Shown here: positions 51,381 to 60,088 of the stretch, piece after piece
Numbering within the stretch: position 1 is the first letter of the stretch
Layout: every line of letters starts with the position of its first letter
Assembly: GCF_016924665.1 (NCBI RefSeq)
Contig: NZ_JAFFJT010000018.1
Location: 1 to 64,000, forward strand
Reading direction: 5' to 3'
DNA length: 64,000 nucleotides
DNA from: Nocardioides sp. SYSU D00038
GTDB taxonomy: Bacteria > Actinomycetota > Actinomycetes > Propionibacteriales > Nocardioidaceae
Translations under genes and position numbers: made by a program
The notes under the pieces: generated by a model
What the model saw: the letters and a program-made list of their open reading frames with translations, nothing else
Told to the model about the DNA's origin: nothing
The model's database searches: none

Positions 51381-51461
51381 CTTCCTCAACCAGGGGTGGG
51401 CACGGTGGGCGCTGGTTGAGGTGCGAGGAGCGCTAGCGACGAGCCTCGAAACCAAGCGCTC
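51381..51461. repeat. dispersed hairpin repeat, copy 4 (right-half type, inverted)
   Basis: CTTCCTCAACCAG, then GCTGGTTGAGGTGCGAG, a loop with GAGCGCTAGCGAC, then GAGCCTCGAAACC. Relative to copy 1 the loop between GTGCGAG and GAGCCTCG is replaced. The rest of 51206-51380 holds GCCGGGTCGGCG duplications (51263 and 51296 region) and no gene that I can support. Confidence 0.7.
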
Positions 51462-51560
51462 AAGAACCTAGGTAACGATCGGGTCACAACCGCGAATCCC
51501 GTTGTGGACAACGCGAAAACCAGCCGGGGACTGTCGGTGGTCGGTGCTTGAGTAGAACAC

Positions 51561-52781
51561 ATGACAAGCCCGCACACCACCCGCTACCGGCACCGCGTCA
51601 CGCGTGCCGTCGGTGAGGCGCGTGGTGTGCTCGACGACGTCCGCGACCTGCCGCTGTGGAGCATGGACGCCGCCGAGACCGGCCATGCCCTGACCGAGAT
51701 CGCCAAGCTCAAGAGCCAGGTCGCCGCTCTCGAGCTCCGGCTCGCCAAGCACGCCCAGACCCAGCATCTCGAGGCCGCCTCCGGCGCCACCAGCACCGCG
51801 GCGTGGCTCGCGGTGGCCACCCACGCGACCCGCCGGGACGCGTCGCGAACGATGCGGCTGGCCGAGCAGCTCGACACCATGCCGATCGTGGCGCGGGCCC
51901 TGGCCCGCGGCGAGCTGCTGCTGGAGCAGGCCGAGGTCATCGCGCGGGCGATCGACAAGCTCCCCGACGACCTCGACCCCGACACCCGCGGCGACGCCGA
52001 GCACCACCTCGTGGAGCTCGCGCAGCACCACGACGCCCGCGACATCACGATCTTCGGCAACCGCATCCTCGACGTCGTCGCACCCGAGGTCGGTGAAGCG
52101 CACGAGGCCGCCGCGCTTGCGAAGGAGGAGCGCGAGGCCGAGGCGAAGTGCAAGCTCACGATGCTCGACGACGGCGAGGGCAGCACACACGGCCGGTTCG
52201 TGGTCCCGACGATGCATGCCGAGGCGCTCAGGAAGGCGCTCTTCGCGCACGCCGCGCTAACCCACGAGAAGGTCACGTCGCAGTCGCTGGGCCAGGCGTT
52301 CTGCGACTACATCCTCAAGTACCCAGCAGACGTGCTGCCTCAGCGCGGCGGCGTCAACGCCACCGTGGTGGTCACGATCCCGCTGGCGGTGCTGGAGGGC
52401 CGGCTCGCGGCGTGCGAGCTCGACACCGGCACCCGGATCAGCCCCGGCGCCGCCCGCAGGCTCGCCTGCGAAGCCGGACTCATCCCCGCGGTCTTGGACG
52501 GGCAGTCGCAGGTCCTCGACCTCGGCCGCACCCGACGACTCTTCTCGACCGGTCAGCGGATCGCACTGGGCTTGCAGCAGAGGACCTGTCGAAGTGAGGG
52601 CTGCGACCGGCCGGCGTCGACCTGCGAGGCCCACCACCGAGTCCGCTGGACCGACGGCGGCAGGACCGACCTCCGCGACGGCGTCCTCCTCTGCCCCTCA
52701 CACCACCAGCGAGCACACGACCCGACGTACCAGACCACCTACCTACCGACCGGGAAGGTTCGGTTCCACAGGCGGAACTGA
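51561..52781 (+). CDS. DUF222/HNH endonuclease domain protein (13E12 type)
   Basis: 406 residues. N-terminal DUF222 helical domain (residues 15-300) and a C-terminal HNH nuclease motif: CRSEGCDRPASTCEAHHRVRWTDGGRTDLRDGVLLCPSHHQRAHD, with the zinc-binding Cys pairs and the catalytic HH. The family is expanded in Nocardioides, Mycobacterium and relatives; it was first noticed as the 13E12 repeat of M. tuberculosis. Its function is unknown and it is not proven to be mobile. It starts just after a block of dispersed repeats, at an ATG behind GAGTAGAACAC. Codon use is a little less GC-extreme than its neighbours, consistent with mobility. Confidence 0.92.
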   Translation: MTSPHTTRYRHRVTRAVGEARGVLDDVRDLPLWSMDAAETGHALTEIAKLKSQVAALELRLAKHAQTQHLEAASGATSTAAWLAVATHATRRDASRTMRLAEQLDTMPIVARALARGELLLEQAEVIARAIDKLPDDLDPDTRGDAEHHLVELAQHHDARDITIFGNRILDVVAPEVGEAHEAAALAKEEREAEAKCKLTMLDDGEGSTHGRFVVPTMHAEALRKALFAHAALTHEKVTSQSLGQAFCDYILKYPADVLPQRGGVNATVVVTIPLAVLEGRLAACELDTGTRISPGAARRLACEAGLIPAVLDGQSQVLDLGRTRRLFSTGQRIALGLQQRTCRSEGCDRPASTCEAHHRVRWTDGGRTDLRDGVLLCPSHHQRAHDPTYQTTYLPTGKVRFHRRN

Positions 52782-52862
52782 GCCACCCGAGCAACCTGAA
52801 GTCCTCTCGGACCGCAACCCGCCGCCCACTGGACCGCGTGCGCCGGTGGTTGGATGACGCGC

Positions 52863-53633
52863 ATGACGACTGACGAGCAGGTCCGGGTCGAGGCACGCGA
52901 CGGCGTGCAGGTCATCACGATCAACCGTCCCGACCAGCGCAACGCGCTCAACGGCGCCGTGGCCCACGCGATCGCGGCCGCGGTCGACGAGCTCGACGCC
53001 GACGACGACCTGCGGGTCGGCGTGCTGACCGGCGCCGGCGGCACCTTCAGCGCCGGCATGGACCTCAAGGCGTTCCTCGCCGGCGACGTGCCGCTGGTCG
53101 AGGGCCGCGGGCTCGGCGGCATCACCCAGCGGCCGCCGGCCAAGCCGCTCATCGGCGCGGTCGAGGGGCACGCGGTCGCCGGCGGCTTCGAGCTGCTGCT
53201 CGCCTGCGACCTCGTCGTCGCCGCCGAGACCGCGAGGCTCGGCGTACCCGAGGTGAAGCGGGCGCTGGTCGCCGGTGCCGGCGCGGCGCTGTTCCTGCCT
53301 CGACGCATCCCGCAGGCCGTGGCGCTCGAGCTGTTGCTCACCGGCGACCCGATCACCGCCCGTCGGGCCGCGGAGCTGGGGCTGGTCAACCGGGTCACGG
53401 CCGAGGGCGGGGCGCTCGGCGGGGCGCTGGAGCTCGCCGCCCGGATCGCCGCCAACGGCCCGCTCGCCGTCCGCGTCACCAAGCAGCTGGCGCGCTCGGC
53501 CGGCGACTGGACGACCGAGCAGGCGTGGGAGGAGCAGGCTGCGCTGGTAGCCCCGGTGTTCGGCTCCGAGGACGCGATCGAGGGCGCGACGGCGTTCGCC
53601 GAGAAGCGCCCGCCGGTCTGGAAGGGCCGCTGA
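52863..53633 (+). CDS. enoyl-CoA hydratase/isomerase (crotonase family)
   Basis: 256 residues. The ATG at 52863 is preferred over 52854 because a TTGGAT box lies seven bases before it. Oxyanion-hole segments GTFSAGMDLKAF and EGHAVAGGFELLLACDLVVAAETARLGVPEVKRALV are clear; the Glu in PEVKRAL is one catalytic acid, while the second Glu of classical hydratases is Ala/Gly here (GAGAALFLP), so isomerase or another crotonase reaction is possible. Its stop lies 3 bp from the convergent OYE gene's stop, leaving no room for a terminator. Confidence 0.9.
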   Translation: MTTDEQVRVEARDGVQVITINRPDQRNALNGAVAHAIAAAVDELDADDDLRVGVLTGAGGTFSAGMDLKAFLAGDVPLVEGRGLGGITQRPPAKPLIGAVEGHAVAGGFELLLACDLVVAAETARLGVPEVKRALVAGAGAALFLPRRIPQAVALELLLTGDPITARRAAELGLVNRVTAEGGALGGALELAARIAANGPLAVRVTKQLARSAGDWTTEQAWEEQAALVAPVFGSEDAIEGATAFAEKRPPVWKGR

Positions 53634-53636
53634 GCC

Positions 53637-54707
53637 TCAGGCGACCCAGTCGCTCCAGCCGGTGCTGAGGTAGTCGACGAACGCCGGCCCGACCCGCTCG
53701 GCCGCGAGGTGGTCGCGGGTCACCGGCTGGGCGCACGCCACGAACGCCGGGTCGGCCAGGGCCCGCCGCGGGAAGTCGTGGTGGAGGATCGCGCCGGAGC
53801 CGATGAGCGCGAAGTCGGCGCCGTGGTCGAGGCACCACTGCGCGTCGGCGGCCGAGAGCACCTTGCCGGCCACGCCGAGCCGGGTCTCCCCGCGGGGCAG
53901 CTCTGTGAAGTGCTCGATGAGGAGGCCGTCGTGCTCCTCCTCGTAGGGCGTCTTGAACGCGTCCCACAGCGACATGTCGAGGTAGTCGAGCCAGCCCGAC
54001 GTCATCAGGTCGGCTGCGACCGTCTTGGCCTCGGCGAGCAGGATCCCCTGCCGCTCGGGCGTCAGCCGCAGGCCGAGCTGGAAGTCGGGACCGGTGGCGG
54101 CGCGGATCTCGCGCACCACCTCGGTGACGAAGCGGGCCCGGGCGGCGAGCTCGCCGCCCCAGCCGTCGGTGCGCTGGTTGTGCCGGTGGTCGAGGAACTC
54201 GCCCACGAGGTAGCCGTGGGCGCCGTGCACCTCGACTCCGTCGAAGCCGGCCCGCTCGGCGCGCACCGCCGCGGCCACGAAGTCCGCCACGGCCTGCTCG
54301 ACCTCGCCGGTGCTGAGCGCGCGGGCCGTTCCCTCGACCGCCCACGGCGCCACCCGGCCGGTGCCGCTGGCGGCGGGGTCGGCGCGCAGGCCGCCGTGGT
54401 GGAGCTGCACCGCGGAGCGGCTGCCGGCCGCGCGCAGCTCGGTGGCGAGCCGCTCGAGACCCGGGAGCATCGCGTCGTCGTGGATGCCGAGCTGGCCGGT
54501 CCAGGCCTTGCCCGCCGGCGCGACGTACGCCGCCGCGGTCATCGTCAGCCCGAAGCCGCCCTCGGCCCGGGCCACCAGCCAGCGGATCTCGTCGTCCGAC
54601 AGCGTCCCGTCGGGGTGGCTCTGCTTGTTGGTCAGCGGCGCCAGCGCGAACCGGTTGTCGAGCGGGGCGCCGTGGGCGAGCGGGAGCTGGTCGGCGATCG
54701 TGGTCAC
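53637..54707 (-). CDS. old-yellow-enzyme-type NADH:flavin oxidoreductase
   Basis: 356-residue FMN TIM barrel that reduces activated C=C bonds. Motifs: RFALAPLTNKQSHPDG at the N-terminus, VQLHHGGLRAD, the FDGVEVHGAHGYLVGEFLDHRHNQRTDGWGG signature of the OYE/enoate-reductase group, LGLRLTPER, and the C-terminal FALIGSGAILHHDFP that holds the FMN phosphate. In place of the usual HxxH/HxxN pair it has VHGAHG, which is typical. It lacks the Fe-S C-terminal part of the 2,4-dienoyl-CoA reductases. Divergent from the DUF1905 gene. Confidence 0.92.
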   Translation of the reverse strand: MTTIADQLPLAHGAPLDNRFALAPLTNKQSHPDGTLSDDEIRWLVARAEGGFGLTMTAAAYVAPAGKAWTGQLGIHDDAMLPGLERLATELRAAGSRSAVQLHHGGLRADPAASGTGRVAPWAVEGTARALSTGEVEQAVADFVAAAVRAERAGFDGVEVHGAHGYLVGEFLDHRHNQRTDGWGGELAARARFVTEVVREIRAATGPDFQLGLRLTPERQGILLAEAKTVAADLMTSGWLDYLDMSLWDAFKTPYEEEHDGLLIEHFTELPRGETRLGVAGKVLSAADAQWCLDHGADFALIGSGAILHHDFPRRALADPAFVACAQPVTRDHLAAERVGPAFVDYLSTGWSDWVA

Positions 54708-54715
54708 GACGGGTT

Positions 54716-54738
54716 CAAGCGAGCGGTCGCTCGGCTTG
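54716..54738. promoter_or_regulatory. inverted repeat between OYE and DUF1905 genes
   Basis: CAAGC-GAGCG-GT-CGCTC-g-GCTTG, ten paired bases each side with one bulged G, 9 bp before the OYE start. Placed like an operator for a TetR- or MarR-type repressor that is not encoded next to it. Confidence 0.5.
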
Positions 54739-54774
54739 TTCCCCGGTGTCGGTGCTCGCCGTCACCATGGCGCC

Positions 54775-55062
54775 GTGGACGGCACCTGGGAGTTCGAGGC
54801 GGAGATCTGGCTGGCCGACGGCGGCAGCTGGGCGTTCGTCACCCTGCCGCCCGAGGTCGACGACGACGTCCGGCTGCTCAGCGGCCCGCCCACCGGCTTC
54901 GGCTCGGTGCGGGTCGAGGTCACGCTGGGTGGGTCGACCTGGCGGACGTCGGTGTTCCCGGACAAGCGCCGCGGCTTCGTGCTGCCGCTCAAGAAAGCAG
55001 TGCGCCGCGCCGAGTCCCTCGAGATCGGGGACTCGACGCGGCTGCGACTGTCGTTGCTGTGA
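54775..55062 (+). CDS. DUF1905 domain protein
   Basis: 95 residues, GTG start. Pattern FEAEIWLADGGSWAFVTLPPEVDDDVR...GFGSVRVEVTLGGSTWRTSVFPDKRRGFVLPLKKAVRRAESLEIGDSTRLRLSLL is the beta-barrel DUF1905 fold. Function unknown; family members are often found beside or fused to YdhG/YdeI-like (DUF1801) domains, which is not the case here. A CACCAT box lies six bases before the start. Its stop is 3 bp from the convergent RDD gene. Confidence 0.88.
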   Translation: MDGTWEFEAEIWLADGGSWAFVTLPPEVDDDVRLLSGPPTGFGSVRVEVTLGGSTWRTSVFPDKRRGFVLPLKKAVRRAESLEIGDSTRLRLSLL

Positions 55063-55065
55063 GGG

Positions 55066-55680
55066 TCAGCCGACCTTCATCACCTGGGTGCCGCCGGCGA
55101 ACTTGTCGTGCCAGCCCTGGCGCTTGACCGTGTCCTGCTGGATGTTCACGGCGATCAGCACCTCGGCCACGAGCGCGGCGAGGCCGGCGAGGGCCGCCTG
55201 TGCGCCGATCGGGACGATGTAGGCGAGCGGGAAGGCGTTCCAGATGTTGCGCTTCACCGACTGCTCCACCGTCGGGTGCGAGGTGCCGTCGGGGCCGTAG
55301 ACCTTCAGCTTCATGATCTGCTTGCCGAAGGTGGCGCCCTGCGAGGTCTCCAGGAAGACCTGGTAGCCCATGAACAGCACGGTGCCGACCACGCCGGTGA
55401 AGAGGCCGTAGAGGAACAGCTCACCGGTGGAGTAGATGAAGCCGTTCAGGAAGATGCCGCTGAAGATCGCGGTCAGGATGCCGAACGGGATGCCGACGAT
55501 CACGCTGTCGATCAGCCGGGCCAGGAAGCGGTCGAGCAGCTCCGCGGGCCGCGGCACGCCCGCGACGGGCGCGGCCGCCGGCGGCGGGGTGGCCGGGGCG
55601 GGCGGGGGCGGCGGTACGGCGCCGCCCGCAGGTGGCGGGGTCGGGTCCCCGGCGGGCGGGGGAGGCGGGGTCTCGGTCAT
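55066..55680 (-). CDS. RDD-family membrane protein
   Basis: 204 residues. A Pro/Ala-rich cytoplasmic N-terminus (1-42) precedes the RDD domain: LLDRFLARLIDSVIVGIPFGIL with the Arg-Asp-Asp-type motif (RLIDS here), a second helix at about 82-108 (LYGLFTGVVGTVLFMGYQVFLET), SQGATFGKQIMKLKV, and a third at about 150-178. RDD proteins are thought to be small transporters or Na+/H+ antiporter-like; not known here. The proline-rich front is common in actinobacterial members. It faces DUF1905 tail to tail. Confidence 0.9.
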   Translation of the reverse strand: MTETPPPPPAGDPTPPPAGGAVPPPPPAPATPPPAAAPVAGVPRPAELLDRFLARLIDSVIVGIPFGILTAIFSGIFLNGFIYSTGELFLYGLFTGVVGTVLFMGYQVFLETSQGATFGKQIMKLKVYGPDGTSHPTVEQSVKRNIWNAFPLAYIVPIGAQAALAGLAALVAEVLIAVNIQQDTVKRQGWHDKFAGGTQVMKVG

Positions 55681-55878
55681 CGTGTGCTCCTCGTGCGGAT
55701 GTGCAGCCGCTATCGGCCTTGTCTGCTGCGGATCGGTGCTGTCCGCGACGGCAGCAACCTAGCGGTCGGTGGCCACGGCGGACAGGGCCCACACGGGCCA
55801 TTCCCCAGCCACGTGGGACGCGCGGGAGGGTCAGGTGGTTGCAGCGTGGCGCTCCGGTTCGACGACTGAGCAACGAGT
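55681..55878. other. gene-free stretch upstream of the RDD gene
   Basis: GAGGAGCAC on the minus strand is the RDD ribosome binding site. I see paired GGCGGACAGGGCC-type and GCTGTCCGCG segments but no clear promoter. No gene is supported here. Confidence 0.35.
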
Positions 55879-55906
55879 GAAGGACTTCGTTCTTCCTCAA
55901 CCAGCG
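55879..55906 (-). repeat. dispersed hairpin repeat, copy 5 (short)
   Basis: On the minus strand GCTGGTTGAGGA is followed by AGAACGAAGTCCTT, the left end of the family with one stem arm altered (AGAAC against GTCCT). Confidence 0.65.
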
Positions 55907-55951
55907 CGGCCGGGACGGCGTACGTCCTCGACCACCTGTTGACGCGCGGGA

Positions 55952-55957
55952 CAGGAT
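55952..55957 (+). promoter_or_regulatory. -10 box CAGGAT of the oxidoreductase-pirin pair
   Basis: CAGGAT, six bases, ATG, the leaderless arrangement. A TTGACG lies only 7 bp upstream of the box, too close for a standard -35. Confidence 0.4.
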
Positions 55958-55963
55958 GGACGC

Positions 55964-58339
55964 ATGAGCCGCAAGCCGCCGGTCGACGACATCGACGAGG
56001 CCGACCTGCGGGTCGGGGAGCCCAAGGAGGCCGCGGCCGGCCCGGCGGCGGTCGCGGTGAGCCTGAAGCGCGCCGTGGAGCAGATGGGCGTACGGCGGAC
56101 GGCCTCCACCCTGAGCAGGCTCAACCAGGCCGACGGCTTCGACTGCCAGGGCTGTGGCTGGCCCGACCCCGACCCGGGTGACCGGGCGGCCGCGGAGTTC
56201 TGCGAGAACGGTGCCAAGGCCGTCACCGAGGAGGCGACGCTGCGCACCATCGGCGCCGAGTTCTTCGCCGCCCACCCGGTGGCCGAGCTGGCGCAGCGCA
56301 CCGACTACTGGTTGGGCCAGCAGGGCCGGATCGTGGAGCCGATGGTGCTGCGCCCGGGCGCCACCCACTACGCACCGATCGGCTGGGACGAGGCGTTCGA
56401 CCTCGTCGCCGGCCACCTCACCGGTCTCGACGACCCCGACCGCGCGGTGTTCTACACCTCGGGCAAGACCTCCAACGAGGCCGCCTTCGCCTACCAGCTC
56501 TTCGTCCGCGCGTACGGCACCAACAACCTGCCCGACTGCTCGAACATGTGCCACGAGTCGACGTCCGTGGCCCTCGCCGAGGTGATCGGCATCGGCAAGG
56601 GCTCGGTGACGCTGCACGACCTCCACGAGGCCGAGCTGATCGTGATCGCGGGGCAGAACCCCGGCACCAACCACCCGCGGATGCTCACCGCGCTCGAGGT
56701 GGCCAAGCGCAACGGCGCCCGGATCATCTCCGTCAACCCGCTGCGCGAGGCCGGGCTGGTGCGCTTCCGCAACCCCCAGAAGCCCCGCGGCGTCGTCGGC
56801 ACCGGCACCGAGCTCGCCGACCTGCACCTGCCGATCCGGCTCAACGGCGACCTGGCGCTGTTCCAGGCGATCGGCGCGCTGCTGCTGGAGTGGGACGCCG
56901 TCGACCACGACTTCGTGGAGCAGCACACCACCGGGTTCGAGCGGTACGCCGAGCACGCCCGCAACCTCGACTGGGACGTCGTCCTCGCCTCGACCGGGCT
57001 GAGCCGGGAGCAGATCGAGGAGGCCGCGGCGATGTTCCGCGAGTCCGGCCGCACGGTGACCTGCTGGGCGATGGGGATCACCCAGCACCGCAACGCGGTC
57101 GCGACCGTCAAGGAGATCGCCAACGTCGCGTTCCTGCAGGGCAGCATCGGGCGGCCCGGCGCCGGGCTGTGCCCGGTGCGCGGCCACTCCAACGTGCAGG
57201 GCGACCGCACGATGGGCATCTGGGAGCGGCCGCCCGCGCACTTCCTCGACCGGCTGCGCGACGAGTTCGGCTTCGACCCGCCGCGCGAGCACGGCCTCGA
57301 CTCGGTCGCCGCCATCACCGCCCTCCACGAGGGGCGCGCCAAGGTGTTCGTCGGCCTCGGGGGCAACTTCGTCGCCGCCGCACCGGACACCGCGACCACC
57401 GAGGAGGCCATGCGCCGCGCCGACCTCACCGTCCACGTGTCCACCAAGCTCAACCGCTCGCACGTCGTGCACGGCCGCCAGGCGCTGATCCTCCCGGCGC
57501 TCGGGCGCAGCGAGCGCGACCGCACCGGCGGCCGCGACCAGCGGGTCACGGTCGAGGACTCGATGTCGGCGGTGCACGCCTCGCGCGGTCCGCTCGAGCC
57601 GGCCTCGCCCCACCTGCGCTCGGAGGTGGACATCGTGTGCTCGCTGGCGATCGCCACCCTCGGCGACCGGCACCGCATCCCCTGGGCCGCGATGCGCGAC
57701 GACTACGCCGAGATCCGGGCCCGGATCGCGCGCGTGGTGCCCGGCTGCGCGGCGTACGACGAGAAGGTCGACCGCCCCGGCGGGTTCACCCTGCCCCACC
57801 CGCCGCGCGACAGCCGGACCTTCCCCACCGAGAGCGGCTCGGCGGTCTTCACCGTCAGCCCCACCGAGGTGCTGCACGTGCCCGAGGGCCACCTGCTGCT
57901 GCAGACGCTGCGCTCACACGACCAGTTCAACACCACGATCTACGGGCTCGACGACCGCTACCGCGGCGTCTCGGGCGGGCGGCGGGTGGTGTTCGTCCAC
58001 CCCGACGACGTCGCCGCGCTCGGCCTCTCCGACGGCGCGCACGTCGACCTGGTCAGCGTCTGGGAGGACGGCTCGACCCGGCGCGCGCCCCGGTTCCGGG
58101 TGGTGCCCTACGACCAGCCGCGGGGCTGCGCCGCGGCGTACTACCCCGAGACCAACCCGCTGGTGGCGCTCGGCTCGACCGCCGAGGGCTCCAACACCCC
58201 CACCTACAAGTCGGTGGTGGTGCGGCTCGAGCCCGCGCGCGGAGGCGTGGAGGCCCACCCCAGCGACGCCGGCGAGGTGGTGCCCCCGGGGCGCGGCGAC
58301 GAGGACAAGCGGCAGGTCGACCCCGACCAGCTCGGGTGA
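55964..58339 (+). CDS. YdeP/FdhF-like molybdopterin oxidoreductase
   Basis: 791 residues of the formate-dehydrogenase-alpha-like, DMSO-reductase superfamily, YdeP branch. N-terminal cysteines in GFDCQGCGWPDP and EFCENGAKA may hold an Fe-S cluster or be structural. Molybdopterin-binding stretches include TSGKTSNEAAFAYQLFVR, NMCHESTSVALAEVIGIGKGSV, AGQNPGTNHPRM, and the C-terminal LLLQTLRSHDQFNTTIYGLDDRYRGVSGGRR and PETNPLVALGSTAEGSNTPTYKS. In enterobacteria YdeP helps acid resistance; the reaction is unknown. It is followed 16 bp later by a pirin gene. No formate dehydrogenase accessory genes are adjacent. Confidence 0.9.
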   Translation: MSRKPPVDDIDEADLRVGEPKEAAAGPAAVAVSLKRAVEQMGVRRTASTLSRLNQADGFDCQGCGWPDPDPGDRAAAEFCENGAKAVTEEATLRTIGAEFFAAHPVAELAQRTDYWLGQQGRIVEPMVLRPGATHYAPIGWDEAFDLVAGHLTGLDDPDRAVFYTSGKTSNEAAFAYQLFVRAYGTNNLPDCSNMCHESTSVALAEVIGIGKGSVTLHDLHEAELIVIAGQNPGTNHPRMLTALEVAKRNGARIISVNPLREAGLVRFRNPQKPRGVVGTGTELADLHLPIRLNGDLALFQAIGALLLEWDAVDHDFVEQHTTGFERYAEHARNLDWDVVLASTGLSREQIEEAAAMFRESGRTVTCWAMGITQHRNAVATVKEIANVAFLQGSIGRPGAGLCPVRGHSNVQGDRTMGIWERPPAHFLDRLRDEFGFDPPREHGLDSVAAITALHEGRAKVFVGLGGNFVAAAPDTATTEEAMRRADLTVHVSTKLNRSHVVHGRQALILPALGRSERDRTGGRDQRVTVEDSMSAVHASRGPLEPASPHLRSEVDIVCSLAIATLGDRHRIPWAAMRDDYAEIRARIARVVPGCAAYDEKVDRPGGFTLPHPPRDSRTFPTESGSAVFTVSPTEVLHVPEGHLLLQTLRSHDQFNTTIYGLDDRYRGVSGGRRVVFVHPDDVAALGLSDGAHVDLVSVWEDGSTRRAPRFRVVPYDQPRGCAAAYYPETNPLVALGSTAEGSNTPTYKSVVVRLEPARGGVEAHPSDAGEVVPPGRGDEDKRQVDPDQLG

Positions 58340-58355
58340 GCGGCACACTGGTGGG

Positions 58356-59336
58356 GTGAGCAACCCCGACCGCGACCCCGACGAGCTGACCTGCACCGCC
58401 GCCGGCGCGGCGGGGGTCGAGGTGATGACGCCCCGCGAGGTGCCGCTCGGCGGCCCCCGGGCGATGTCGGTGCGCCGCACCCTGCCCCAGCGGCAGCGCT
58501 CGCTCGTCGGCGCGTGGTGCTTCGTCGACCACTACGGGCCCGACCCGGTCGCCGAGAGCGGCGGCATGCGGGTGCCGCCGCACCCCCACACCGGGCTGCA
58601 GACGGTGAGCTGGCTGTTCACCGGCGAGATCGAGCACCGCGACAGCGCCGGCCACCACGCGATGGTCCGGCCCGGCGAGGTGAACCTGATGACCGCGGGC
58701 CACGGGATCAGCCACTCCGAGGTCTCCACCGCGGCCACCACCACGCTGCACGGCGCCCAGCTGTGGGTGGCGCTCCCCGACGCAGCCCGCGACACCGCGC
58801 CGGCGTTCACCCACCACGCGCCCGACCCGGTGAGCGGTGACGGCTGGGAGGCCCGGGTCTTCCTCGGCAGCCTGCTCGGCGTGACCTCGCCGGTGCCGGC
58901 GTTCAGCCCGCTGGTCGGCGCCGAGCTGCTGCTCGAGCCCGGCACCGTGCTCGAGCTCGACGTCGACCCGGAGTTCGAGCACGGCGTGCTCGTCGACGCC
59001 GGGGCGATCTCGCTCGCCGGCGTCGCGGTCGCGCCGCACGAGCTGGCCTTCCAGCCCGCCGGCTCCTCGACCCTGGTCGTGCACGCCGGCCCCGACCCGG
59101 TGCGGCTGCTGGTGCTCGGCGGGGAGCCGTTCGCCGAGCCGATCGTCATGTGGTGGAACTTCGTCGGCCGCAGCCACGACGAGATCGCCGGCTTCCGCGA
59201 GGAGTGGCAGGCCCAGCTCGGCCCCGACGGTCTGCGTGACGGCCGCTTCGGCGTCCCCGTCGACGACCCGCTGCCGCCGTTGCCCGCGCCCGCCCTCCCC
59301 AACGCCCGCCTCCGGGAGCGGGGCGCGCCGCGGTAG
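58356..59336 (+). CDS. pirin-family protein
   Basis: 326-residue double cupin. The metal-binding part has VPPHPHTGLQTVSWLF (His residues of the iron site), then GEIEHRDSAGHHAMVRPGEVNLMTAGHGISHSEVS, with another His and the Glu. The pirin C-terminal domain ends GGEPFAEPIVMWWNFVGRSHDEI. Pirins may act as quercetin dioxygenases or redox-sensing co-regulators. The GTG start has a CACACT box six bases before it and lies close behind the oxidoreductase, so co-transcription and an own leaderless promoter are both possible. Confidence 0.92.
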   Translation: MSNPDRDPDELTCTAAGAAGVEVMTPREVPLGGPRAMSVRRTLPQRQRSLVGAWCFVDHYGPDPVAESGGMRVPPHPHTGLQTVSWLFTGEIEHRDSAGHHAMVRPGEVNLMTAGHGISHSEVSTAATTTLHGAQLWVALPDAARDTAPAFTHHAPDPVSGDGWEARVFLGSLLGVTSPVPAFSPLVGAELLLEPGTVLELDVDPEFEHGVLVDAGAISLAGVAVAPHELAFQPAGSSTLVVHAGPDPVRLLVLGGEPFAEPIVMWWNFVGRSHDEIAGFREEWQAQLGPDGLRDGRFGVPVDDPLPPLPAPALPNARLRERGAPR

Positions 59337-59391
59337 TCCCTGGCGTTCCCGGGGTCGTCAGCCGGTGCGGACCCCGAAAACGTCAGGGACT
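59335..59391. terminator. long hairpin terminator overlapping the pirin stop codon
   Basis: Arms AGTCCCTG-g-CGTT-ccc-GGGGTC and GACCCC-gaa-AACG-t-CAGGGACT: 18 base pairs with symmetric 1x1 and 3x3 internal loops. The left arm begins in the stop codon itself. No T-tract. Confidence 0.8.
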
Positions 59392-59441
59392 ATCCCCCGC
59401 CGGGGGGCCGGCTGTCGGCGCGGCACGACAGGATGGCCGGC

Positions 59442-60020
59442 ATGGGACCCGTGATCGGTGACGACGGAGTCGCCCGCTGCCCGTGGGCAGGCGGGCCGGG
59501 CGTGATGCGCGACTACCACGACCAGGAGTGGGGGCTTCCGGTCCGGGGGGAGGCCGCCCACCTCGAACGGCTGACCCTGGAGGCGTTCCAGTCCGGGCTG
59601 TCGTGGTCGACCATCCTCAACAAGCGGCCAGCCTTCCGCGAGGTGTTCCACGACTTCGACGCCGAACGGGTCGCGGCGTTCACCGAGGCCGACCAGGCCC
59701 GGCTGATGGCCGAGCCCCGGATCGTGCGCAACCGCGCCAAGATCGCCGCGGCCGTCACCAACGCCCGGGCCACGGTGGCGCTCCGCGACGCCGAGGGGCT
59801 CGAGGCGCTGGTCGCCGCCCACGCCCCGGACGTGCCGCCCGCCCCGGCGACCACCGAGGAGCAGACGACCACGTCGCCGGAGTCGCTGGCGCTGTCGAAG
59901 GCGCTGAAGAAGCGCGGCTTCGTCTTCGTCGGACCCACCACGATGTACGCGCTCATGGAGGCCATCGGCGTCTTCGACCCCCACCTCGTGGGCTGCCACC
60001 GGCGCGGCGCGACTCGCTGA
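59442..60020 (+). CDS. tag: DNA-3-methyladenine glycosylase I
   Basis: 192 residues from the ATG at 59442, which lies seven bases after a CAGGAT box; an ATG at 59433 overlaps that box. It excises 3-methyladenine from alkylated DNA. Family motifs: RCPWAGG near the N-terminus, MRDYHDQEWGLPVR (zinc and base-pocket residues), FEAFQSGLSWSTILNKRPAFREVF-like segment (LEAFQSGLSWSTILNKR here) and FVGPTTMYALMEAIGVFDPHLVGCHR with the zinc ligands Cys and His. Full length. Downstream gene has its own ribosome binding site 68 bp away. Confidence 0.96.
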   Translation: MGPVIGDDGVARCPWAGGPGVMRDYHDQEWGLPVRGEAAHLERLTLEAFQSGLSWSTILNKRPAFREVFHDFDAERVAAFTEADQARLMAEPRIVRNRAKIAAAVTNARATVALRDAEGLEALVAAHAPDVPPAPATTEEQTTTSPESLALSKALKKRGFVFVGPTTMYALMEAIGVFDPHLVGCHRRGATR

Positions 60021-60088
60021 AACCCCCGTGCGCTCCCCGGCCTGCCCCTAGGGTTGCCGCACCGGGCGACGACGACAGCGAGGTGGTC

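Noticed and set aside
51561..52781. Homing endonuclease or inserted mobile element
   Set aside because: DUF222-HNH proteins are ordinary multicopy genes in these genera; no intron, intein or target duplication is visible.
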